The translations under genes and the position numbers were made by a program. Below are positions 27,701-39,700 of a stretch of 64,000 nucleotides of DNA, piece after piece. This stretch comes from Breviolum minutum Mf 1.05b.01 (Eukaryota > Sar > Dinophyceae > Suessiales > Symbiodiniaceae): NCBI GenBank assembly GCA_000507305.1, contig DF239963.1:107779-171778 (forward strand). The letters run 5' to 3'. Each line of letters opens with the position of its first letter. Position 1 is the stretch's first letter. Below the pieces are notes generated by a model. It was not told the origin of the DNA. It saw nothing but the letters and a program-made list of their open reading frames with translations, and did not search any database.

Positions 27701-30700
27701 TGAATTGGTTGCTGTTGGTTGCTGTTGGTTGCTGTTGGTTGCTGTTGGTTGCTGTTGGTTGCTGTTGGTTGCTGTTGCTGGTAGTGGTGCTACTAGTGGT
27801 AGTGCGGGTGATTTTGGCGCTTCGGTCTTCCGGTCAAGCCAAGCCACGACGATAAATCTGACGCCCATGACTTGGCAAATCATAGATTTCCACTAACGGC
27901 GCTTGCCGCCACACACCAATCTCAAGTTGCCTTGGGAGAACTTGAAATTTTCCCGTGAGACTATAGGACAAGTATAAGACCAGTGACGAGTATGTATGTT
28001 TATTGACATTTACAAGATTTTCAGATATTGGATAGATTCTAAAATACTTAATGGTACCCAGTACCCAAAGTATTTCCCCGTGGTGAGGTTCTTCTAGTTT
28101 TCTCATGGGTTTTGACAGGACTTGTGAATATTCTGGGATGCCAAACCGTCAAACCGAATCTTTGGGAAGGGAGTCCCATCGAGACGTGGCACCGTGGCAC
28201 ATTCAGGAGTCTGGAACGGACCTTTCTTTTTCGGACTTTCAATCAAGAGGAAACAACGACAGTAAAACGAAGAAATGAAGTTTCAAAGAATTCCAACCTT
28301 TTCTTGTCATTGTTTTCCAACAAAATCAACCAGAATCACATCTTAATGAAGAAACACTAGTACATTGTCCTCTTGCTAATGCGTTGATGATCTGCTTTAG
28401 TATCTTTCTGGGCGTTTTTGAACTGACAGGCCAAATCAATCTAAATCATCCCACCTACTGCATTGAGTGGTCAAAAACTTCCTGCTTCTTTCCTCCTGTT
28501 CGTGTAGGTAAGCTGCAGATTTTGCGCCACAGCAAGAAGCCAAACATCTGCACTTGCCGCAGCCGCTTCCGAAATCTTGTAAAAGGTGAGCTGCAGGGAG
28601 ATGCGCGAGAGAATAGGCTCCAACACCTCCGGCAGAAAAGAGACAACTTTCTATTTGTGGTGGTGGGCAAGATGCAAATGATCAGCAACCTTGGTACTCT
28701 TGACTGACATTTGACATGAAATAGTCCAACACCAACAGCATTGACCTACAAAGTCACTGAAACCGCCATTGTGCACCTCCATCCACCATCCACCTGTGAC
28801 TTTTTCTAAGCCCTTAAGGCTCAAGAGTCCATCTTCTACTCGTGGATCTCCATCCCAAAGATGCACCTTTTCTGTTAAAAAACTCATGATTTCCGAATTG
28901 TTTGAAGATTTCACAGACTCAGGCTCAGGTGAAAAGGTGACAAAACTGCTGAATTCGCTGCGGTGACAAGATCCTATGAACTGATTAATTGACTGTAGAT
29001 ATCTCCGTATCAGGCGTTGAAGGATGACATGACATCCGTGCTTTGGCGGGACCTCGTACTTTTGCCCCACCAATTCGAAGCATTGCCGGCGACTAGTTTC
29101 TTCTCTCACCACCACTTGGCAGTCCGTCAAGCTTCCACATGCCTGACAAATCTTGGAAGGTGAAAAGGGATGAAAAGGACTGGAATGATGAAATGGTCAT
29201 GTCAGTGCAATGGCAGCAAGTAAAACTCTAAACACTTCTGCCAATCAGAATGGTTTGACATGGTAGGATATGAAAGCTAGCCAACTGGCAATTTCAGAAC
29301 CTACCTCCGTCAGGTGTGCAGATTTCAATACCTCACGTGGTAGCAAGCCCAGCCCAGCATCACGACAATGGTATCGCCCCTCAGGTCGCAACAAATGAGC
29401 TCAGGGTTGCTCATCACAACAGGCATCAAAAAGCCATGAAAGGAAACTGCCACACAAAGAAAATCGAGTGAAAGATCAAAGACCAAATGAATAGACAAAT
29501 AGATCTGAAGTCTTCTGAGGTACCTGGTTGATTGACACCACTACATTTTTGGAGTCATAAAGATGTAGCCATTCCTTATAGGAACGTGCACCTGCGATCA
29601 ACTTCTTCTCTTTCTCCTCAAGTTCATGGGTTAAAGTCCAGTTCCCTGGCTCATGTGGCATTTCGCTCCAACTTCTTGCATTGATGTCCAAGTAAGCAAC
29701 GCCCTGACATGTGACCACTTGCTCCACGTTCTCCAAAACAACAGCTGCATCTTTCGGGCTTTTTCGCAGCCAAAGAGCCAAGCCTTAGAGTCAGAGTGTT
29801 CTTTTGTAATGTATGTACACATGATTTTCTTAAGACCTACGTTCATGTACAACTTCCAAATCTTGGCTTCGTTTCGGGCCAAGAAGCCGTGTCTGCGCAT
29901 CTCAAAGACATCAAAGAGTTCAAATTCGCCCACACCCAACGAGGCGGATGCAGCCGATTTGGAATCATAGCTCGTGGCGTTGTTGACAATGAAAATTTGA
30001 GATGCCAAGAAAATGGCTACATCCTGTCAAACCGCAGGTTTGCAGAATCCCTCAACAGCCAACGTAGAAATTGAAGAAAGAAACCAAGTGCAAGGATATA
30101 CACATCTATGTACGTTAACTTTCCATTGGCGATTTTACACCAACACAGAACCTCCTTGCGTCCTGTTTGGTTTTAGGCGGATGGTTCTTGAAGAGGAAGG
30201 CAATATGCGCATGAATGCGGCAAATGGTCTCCATACGACGAGGTCGTCTTTTGATGGCCTTGAAACAGTTTTAAGGGAGCAATAGAGTAAATTCAGCTCC
30301 TGGTAGTGGTGTGAGTGTACATACCAAAATCGGATTTTTCATGAATTTCGGCAGTCAGTATATGCTGACTCATCATGTCTTAGGGAATAGGTTGGACAGG
30401 CTCTGAAAAAGAGTATGCAAGTCTACAAAGTGTTTTCCGGGATCAGACTTACAATAGTCTATTCCACCTGTTTTGAAACATCTGTTGGCTCAGTTGGTCA
30501 ATGACATGTGAATATTGGAGAAGCCACGAGAGTGAAGAAAAAAACATCTACACAAACTTGAAAATCATATATTATATATTCATAATATCTCAACTCCTGA
30601 ACCCACAACCTGTTCCCTCAGCCTGCGAAGCCCATTCCAAGAGCATAGGCAAAATCTCTTGGCGCAGCACTTGAGTCATTTCATCCAGACCTTTTCGGAT

Positions 30701-33700
30701 CCTGAAGCTGATGCATTCAGCTTGAGAGAGGCACATTTTTTACAGATGGACAAACAACCTTGGAATGGCCCCACAATATCACAATACTAAATAGGTTGCC
30801 TTTGATTACTCATGGCCCAGTAGCCCATGTCAAAACATTTGCAAGGTTCTGGCAGTTGTGGCAATATTCACGAGATTGTTTGGCAACTTGAAAAAAAGAG
30901 AATATTTATTGTTCTTTCAAACTCTTCCAAGCATCCCCTCCAAACTTTGTTGCTTGGCATCAACTTGTCTTTTTCCCACTCGATGTCGTTGCTCCACTAC
31001 CAATCGGCCATAGCTCTCGACCCGAATTGCTAGGCGCACGATGAAAAGGATCAGTCCCTCTCGCGGCGTTTCCGCACGTCCTGGATCTTGTTCTAAGGCG
31101 AAGCGTAGCAAGCGATGTATCGAAGCCATGACCTGCAGCTGTTTTTTCGTTTTTTCTCCCCTGTTTGAAAGGATGAGTTGGAAACCAAGGTGACATGGAG
31201 AACTTTTCATCTTAATTGTTTAACATCTATAAACACTTCAAGTTCAAGAGGTCAACTGCCATGAAAGAGTAGAGGATCTCAATATCATTCCTTTGAATCT
31301 CTGCATTAAGTTGATCCTTTTCGAACTGCCAAAAATGAGATGTGCGACGACATCAACAAAGATCAAAAAGGATCTAGGTCCAGGAAGTAGAACTGTAATA
31401 GCAGGTGGGAAAAATACTGGAAAAAATTGGCATTTGGTGAAACATGGATTCAATCTGGAGGGATCAGCATTCTTGCGAAATCCCCTTACTCCTTCCCAGA
31501 GGCTAGTCGCTTCATCCTTCTAACCGCAGCAAATCGATCGATCTAACACTTGATGCACTCGACTGATCTCGAAATCAAATCAACCAGCACTCATCATTTC
31601 CATCAGCAGTAACGCGTTGTTTAATGGCACCAAGGGACTGGTTCAGGAGAAAACTGCAGCTCGTTAAATAGAAGTCCAGCTCTGGTGGAGAGATAGACCG
31701 CTGAGGCTGGGATGGTTTTAGGTGGCTCCTCAATGGCTTCCTTGTTAGAGAGCCACCTAAGATGAATCGATCGAGACTCGGGTTACGATTTCATTCATAG
31801 AACTTGCAATTTGGCGTACGGTAAAGTCAAAAGTCCTCACGTAGAGAATAGTTTTGGGGGTGAGATTGTTTGAGGTCATTCAAGGTTTGTTACATAAATA
31901 AATGCTATCTAGTGGTGACATGTTGGGGTGCAAGATGTAAGTCCATTCAGTAAAAAAGACTCCTGTGACTCCGTGTCCTCGTCATGTCAGAGATTTCCTT
32001 TCGTGGTTCGTTTTCATCTCCCCTTGGTATATAAGCATCCTATATGGCACCACAAATGGGCAAGTCACGGTCCAGGCTCAAAGAGAGATGCTTCCAGGAC
32101 AGCCTGCGAGCGGTCGCGACTGTCCACCAATTGAATGTTTACAGGGCTGGAAATGCTCAAAAAAGCTATTTATATCTATATTTATACGTATTTGCACAAA
32201 CTTTTCGAAAAAAGACAATGCAGTTGCCAATTCACGTGGCGCACCTGTAACTGGGGTTCCTGAAGCAGTGCGATCCGCTGCTTGTCCCAGAAAAAGTTCA
32301 GGATCAGCCTGGGCGAATGGCATCAAATGTGCTAACCCGTGTATCAAGGTCACGTTGCAGCAACGCTGCAAATTGTGAAATACTGCTCTGAGGCACGGGA
32401 TGCGCATGTAGGGTGCCAGCAAATACCTGAAATTTTGGATGGCTGGGAATGAAGGAAATGAGAATGCACGAAATCTTGATAACAGCCAGGCAGACTTTCA
32501 TCCCAATGCCTTCTACCCGCATCCATCAACATCTGCCAATTACCCCAAGCTATATCGAGGCAAATTATGCAAGGTATACAACTTCAAGCAGCTGCAGCTC
32601 ATGTCAACTTAGATCCCAACAAATTCAGCCAAGGAGCGTCAGTAGCAATTCCGATTCGGATGCCTTCAAGGAAGAACCAAAGCTGGGCACTGTCTGCAGG
32701 GCCAAAATATCCTCAGCATCAAGGGTCAATGTGGGCCTTGACCCCCAAGATCCCAATGTTGTTCCATGTAGGTCTCATCTGATGATGAAACGTATGACAT
32801 ACATTGTAGGTCATAACTTATATAATCACTATATGATAATATATAATATTGCCAGGATGATAGAATAACCCTTTTGTTCCCAAACATCTTGCGATCTTTC
32901 AATAGCTTTCTCTATCCGAACGCAACACCATGGCCGAGTTTCTTCCTCAGAGTCAACAGGACTCCCAGCCAGGATGCTGGGGTTAGCCTGGCTGATGCTT
33001 CGAAAGTCGGACTTGTATCCTTAGCTGGCCAAACGGAACAAAGCTGACTGCTGAACCAGTTCTCAATTGGAGATACTGCTTGCAACTGTAGTTTTTGTGA
33101 ATAAGATTCAATGCACAATGAAGTGTTCAATTAACCTCATGATGCCATGGCCCTAAAAGTTTCGTCATTGCTTATCAAGTGAATGTTTTATGATTCATAG
33201 TGAATATCATATCACCAGTTGTTATCCCTCCAAACCATTTTTACGTTCAAGTATTGATTCCGTCACCAAGCCGAGTCTCCATCTTGTCCAGTGATCCAGC
33301 GTTTCAGACTCTGCAGCCCCTCAAAATGCAAGTCAACTGGTGCCAGCTTATCCAAACAAGTAATGATGAAAGGAAGAATTAATGGCATTTTGATACACTC
33401 CAACCCCAGAAACAAACAAATCCTTCTAGCAAGATATGTGGCAAAAGAAAACGGCCCCCAACCCTTTGGCTTTTTGAAGTTTTTTGTTCGGTTGTCGCAT
33501 GTCACCGAGGTGGTCGCATAGGCACCTGCCAATGGCTCGCTTGCCACCAGCTGCTGAAGGCTTTCTTCCCTGCCAGCTCAAAGCCCTGAACCATCAACGT
33601 CCCGTCCTGGTGACCATGTCCCTATGGGCTGAATCCAATCCACAAGGCTTCTGCAGGATATCCCAAAAAACATAAGTCATATAGGCATGTTGAGCTACTG

Positions 33701-36700
33701 CAGGATGTACCCACACAAAAAAACATTGATTCACAAATTTACATTATTTGATTTTGCAAAATTCGATTCATGTTCAGTTCTCTTCACTTACATCATCAAT
33801 TTTAGAGAGGAAGTTGCAGGGATCGCCAAGTAAAATGCCCTTTCTGCCGATTCTATCTCTCCTCGCCACTCTTCGAACGCCTGGATTTGCGTTGCTTGGA
33901 ATTGGCACTGGCATAACGCCACTGCAGCGGCACCGAATAAAGCCGCGGCCGGCGAGATGCCTGCGCTTGTCGGTTGAGACGATCCCAAAGAAAATGTAGC
34001 TGGAAGTCTTGAGACGTCTGTTTCCTCTCAATGTTGCCAGAAGCCAGAATGGCTGGAGCATCAACAAATACTTTTACAAGAAAAGTCCCTCAAAAAGCAG
34101 CCCGTGCCTTGTCAGTGTCCTCTCCAGGTGGCAAAAGAAGAAGTTTCCAGAGGAAAACGGCCTCGAGGTGCTGCAATATTGCATCGTTCTCTTGTATCAG
34201 CTGCTCATTGTAAAATTCCAAGTATACATGATATAAAATCTGCTCCCAGTTTGTCACCAAGAAACAGGCATGTTAATTTTGAAGGGTTTCTATTTTCGGA
34301 GCTTCGAATCAGGGTCCATTGGTCCATGGTTCTGGTTGCTACGGTGGAGAATCTGCTCGTTGTCAACCGAGACACATCCCGCAGCCAACCAAGTTCTGGA
34401 AAGAAGTCAATAAGTTCTGGTCGCTCCCCTGTCAGCGCTTGCCTGCAAGCAAGATTGGCAGTCTTCGATGACGCGATGACGAGTTGTTTTCTGGATGTGA
34501 CAAGAAATACCGTGCAGTCTACCAAACAAATGACTTAAAGTATTGGAAGGTTATCAAACCCAACCACAAAACCCAACCACAAACATTACTTCTGGTGATG
34601 TCTTCACTTAAACATACTCAGGCTGTTGATCAATCCCTCGCCATCCATGGCTCACACCGGGACCCCCCACGGAACTGCTTCTAAGCCAATGCTTAAGCAG
34701 AGTTGCTCCACAAACAAACCTCATTTGTGGCTTCTGTCCCATGCATTCCGTTTGGATCACAGCATCATTGCCTCTACCAAATCTACAGCTGAGTTTCTGC
34801 AAGCTTATTTTTCCCTCCATTACAGACAGGACCATGTTCTGACCACTGACCCCCCGCATATCTCCCCCCTTTCATCGGCTGAAAACTTCCTTGGTGCCAG
34901 ACGGTCTATATCAGTGTATGCCATCCCCTTATCGAAATTGAAGATGACACCGCCGGAGGCCATGTTGGTATCCTTCTCATCCTTCTCCACCAAACGTTCC
35001 AAGCTCTCAAAGTAGTCCTTCAAATCACAGCTGGAAGGGCTGCCGTGTTTAACACCCCCATCAAATGATCAAACTGTGAAGCGTGGAGAAGTGTGGCGCC
35101 TTTGAATCTAGACCTTTGGCCTTTGACTTAAACTGACTGATTCACAAGATTAGAAAGTTGTCAACATCTTTCAACCAAGCAAATCAGCCTGTATTTCCTC
35201 AGTTTCCTCAGGTGACTCATTCACATCTCATTGACTCATCGCCAAGATTCCAATGTTTGCGCTCGCAGCAGTGCCATCTCTGGCTGTGGTAAGAGATGTG
35301 CTTTGGAGGTCTCGCGAAAGGAATTGGAACCTCGGCCCAGCCACTGCAACTCATGCTGTCAAGTGACGGATGAACAATGAAATGACATGCAAACAAAAAG
35401 AAGGAAAATGAATACATACTTCAAACCCACAGAATCGAGAACAAGTTGCTGATAATAAACGGTCTGCATGGACTGCCATTTCCACCAGCTTTCCCAGAGT
35501 AGTGTAAAGAAAAGAGATCACCATGGCGTTCTTGCACCGCTTGCAGCGATGAAGATCTCAAATCGATAGGTCTTCGAAGCAAGGCATCCATCATTGCCAC
35601 CAAGGCTGCACAAATACAAGTCCTGGAGGTCCCAAAGCTGGCTGTAAGTCAATCTCTGATTCTTCATTCATTTAAAAATTGACTTGCAATGTAGATATGA
35701 TGTACTGTAAACAAAAAATTATATATACTATGCAATATACAAGTCCTGAAGTACAACTTAGATCAAGACACAAAGAAAAATGATATTTCATCCAATATCA
35801 ACAGCAATTTGATGTTTAGTTTTCAAATCTCGTCATCCTTGGATTCAACACGACATTCGCCCATGGGGTCACTCCTCGCCCCATCCATTTCACGTGTCGC
35901 ATGGATGGCACTCAAGGCGCTGCTGGCAGCAGAGAAGCTACGGGAGATGCCATGGAGGCTGCGGAGGAGATCATGTTTGATCTCAAAGGTCAATGCCTCC
36001 AATGGGAAATTTGCCAAGGACGAAGTAAAACGCTGAATTTTTGCTTGGATTGGTGACTGGTGTTCATCTTTGCAGTAATTGCATCTTAGTTCAATCTTGC
36101 GAATTGGTATTGAGGAAGTTATAAATCAAACGACTTGTCGTCTTGCAGTTCCAAAGACGTAGAGTCAAGGTTGCGAAGAGACAGGATGGGACGAGACGGA
36201 ACCTGACCTGAACTCATTTGTTAACATATTCAAGATAATATCAACATATTATAAGTTGAATTAACTTAACATAAACGTCTTTTTTTTCAACTTCCCTTTG
36301 CTTCCGCATTTCACCAACATCAAGTTGCTTTCACGTTTTCTCCGGCCTCATCTCCTGTCCAGAAGCATGCCCGTGGCCAACTGGCATCATCAACTGCCAG
36401 TGGCATCGGCAATAGCCTCGAGATGAGGTGAACCACCAAGGCGAAACACGAAGCAGCGGCATGATGTAAGCGATCCTTGGAGGCCAAGACAAGACATACT
36501 TCACCGATATTGGTTTGTAAATCGACATTCATTCCTCCCATTTCTTAGTAGACTCTAGACAAACAAAAGCAAACCAAAACCCTATTCTATAATATATACA
36601 TCATGCAATAACATCTATATGCGCAGTATTACCTTGTGAAACTTTGCAAAATTCACACCGAAGTTCTTGCTGGTTCATCATCAATGTCAACATCCCTCGC

Positions 36701-39700
36701 ACCAGGTGGCACACCTCTGCTGCCTCTGTGGTACTTCGGATGATGGCTGGAAGTGCCGAAGGGAAGCAAGGCAAGATCAGCGAGCCGTGCTTCACCTGGT
36801 CCCACAGACAGTGAAGAACAATTTGAAAATGCATCTTTGACTCAACAATTTGTAAAAGATTCTGTAAGGCGTTGAAGTGTTGCGACTTCGCTCAACTTCA
36901 TGTTTCCCTCCAAACCAATACCAACATGAAAATCAATTGTTTAAAGTAAATCTAACGCCAAATCAATGTAACTATGTACATGAATCTCTTGAAAACGACT
37001 AGAGATTCTTTCATCTCCTTTTCGTTTTCAGTCAAGCAACCTCTCCCTTCATGGACTCCACTTCCTGCATCAGCACCCGTCCAAAGCCGCTAAAGCCCGT
37101 GGCCGCGACGCTGGCCGCCGACACAGACGGTGGCCCAGGAGGTTGCACCGAGCGCCGATTGCGGTGACGTTGCTCCAGTTGAAGGGCTCGGGCATCTAAG
37201 GACTCGATGAAACTCTGTAGTTCCAATTTCCGCCTTGGAAAAATGCGGAAAAACACCAAACGCACGTGAAAGTTGAAAATTTCAGAAGCTGCGGATAGGA
37301 AAAACATTGGAAAAAACATAGGAAAAACTCATTGATTTGGGAGATGGGTTTGAATGGGTGAGTTGGAATGGCTTGGGAAAACAGGATGACTTAGTTCAAG
37401 GATCTCCAAGAAAAACATGTATATAACTTGTTTTCGTGGAAACGTGCAAGTTCTAGATTCTCGGTGTATCTATAGACATCCAATGATATCATTACAGATG
37501 ATTTGATGATGTATTTTGAATTCTGCAGGCCCAACGCCTTTTTAAAACCCACCATGCGGCAAGAATGGCTTCAATGGAGTTTCACATCACATTGCCACCG
37601 TGTTGCTGTTCATGGCCCTTCATGGAAGCTGCAGTGCGGGCCAAAGATGAAATGCCCACCTGATGCACTGTGAATTGGCAAGCTTTCAAGTAGGAAATTG
37701 AATGGAATGGATTCAAATATCAAATGATGCAAATTTAAAGGTGTAACGGTGTAACACAAAAGTAGCAATAAAAAGATCAGGTGGAATGGCCAGTGTGTCA
37801 GAATCTTGACATTTGTCTGAATCACATCAGTGCCGGCAAACTCTACAGCAAGAACAACTGGAAGGTTCCAATGGACTAAACACTGGATCTAAATTCTGAA
37901 GATTAATCTGCTCTCACCAGCCAGGCTCTTCAGCTCCCGCCTGCAGTAAGGCGAACTCTGCAGGTGCTGGGCTGCGCACGTTGGTCAACTGCAAGGCTTC
38001 ATTCATGCAAGCCATCAAGGCCCAACCTCGGTGAGAAGCCAAAGCACAAAATGCCGCAGAACGTGGAGCTATATGAAGGTTACAACTGGCAAAAAAAACA
38101 TCATGAAAAACTCAAAAAAATACAAGTTGTATCAACTTGCATTGACTTGCTACTTACAGTACTTTGACGTAAAATCCAACTTGCTGGCTCTGCCTAGATA
38201 GAATTTATTGAATTTCTATCAACACCCTAGGGAGCATGGTACGGGCCAAGCTCAGTGGTGGCAACTCCCATCCAAAGCAAGCAGTACAGTAAGAGAAGTA
38301 ACACATGTGCTTGTACTGTGGGTGTGCTGACACCATGTGAATCTGAAATACTGGCAACTTCATATGATGCGAATATCATCGCACATCAACAATATATATA
38401 TATATATCAAAACAGATAATCCTGGAGCCTTAACCCCCCATTATGTCGAGCTGCACAAACTTTTCCGTGGCTTCAAGACTTTCAGTTAGGCAAATGACAA
38501 AGTGTCAAAATCAATCCTACATTCCAACCTTTCAGTGAACTACTGTCCTCGCAACATGCACACACTCTAGATCTCTATAGTACAATAGCTTAAAGCTGCT
38601 GTCTGTACTAGTTGGGAATATTTCTGGCTATCTGATATCATTATCATCTGAGTTTCTCTATGTAATGACGATACTATGCATAATATTAATATTTATATAT
38701 ATATATATACTGTTATATATCTATCATATCCTGCTCCCCCCTCTTTTCTTTCGGAGCAACGGAGTCCAACCCCACTCCACCAGCTGGCAGCAGCTGCATC
38801 CATCCCAGCCAAGACCAAAGCAAAGCGGACACTTCGTTCCACGGAAATGGCAAAGGATCGGTCGCCTCATGGCAGCTGTGTTATCAAAAAATCATGGTGA
38901 GTACTAATGACTAATGCTTAGTATAATATAGTATAATGATGATGATAGTATCCAAACGAATCTCCAACAGGACCCACTGAACAGACCCCTAAACTGCTAC
39001 TAGGGTCCGTTGGTAAGGTCCGATTTAATTTTGATGGATATTAGAATCATAGGCCCTACAATCCATACAAGTTCCAAAAGTGGAAGGTTGTGAGGTCTGC
39101 GCTTGAGAATCTTTCAGTGACTTGCCTTCTTACAAGTTTACATGGTTTCATCGCAGCCTTAAACTTGAAAATAAGAAACTTTACCACCACTCCAGCCACA
39201 TCTCTTTGCAATTTGTTCAAAACCCTTAAGGACTCAGATCATCTACCGGCTCCCTTCATTGAAATCCCACCTGCCACTGGTACTGGCAAGTGTTCCAGCC
39301 AGGAAGGAGAAACTTCCAAAGCATTGGAGCTCAGTGGTTTTTCATTGAGAAAGGGCATCAAAACGCCATAGAATGCGTCAGGCCCTTAGTTCTTCGAAAA
39401 TCTAAAGATAAAAAAGTTCGAACCAAAGAACTTGACTTCGTGCTTCCGAAGTAAGGCGCCCAAAATTGAATCATAGCTTATAAATATAATATTCGTAAAT
39501 CATGTCCCAACTTTCGATTACCCTGCCAACTTCGCAAAGGTTCCATTGGCTGGATCGGGATACACTATTTGGCGAAAAAGAAGGTACCAAAAGCCGCTGG
39601 AGCGGGCCCTGTCCAGGTTGACCCCTGTGAGGACCAGAGGAGATTGTCGCAAAGGCATCTCTGGATTGGGTGGCACACGTGATAAGCTGGCAGGATGATA

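Noticed and set aside
27643..27896. Gln/Asn/Thr-rich or Leu/Val-rich ORFs over the decamer repeat
   Set aside because: A 10-bp tandem repeat keeps several frames open on both strands; no splice sites bracket them convincingly.
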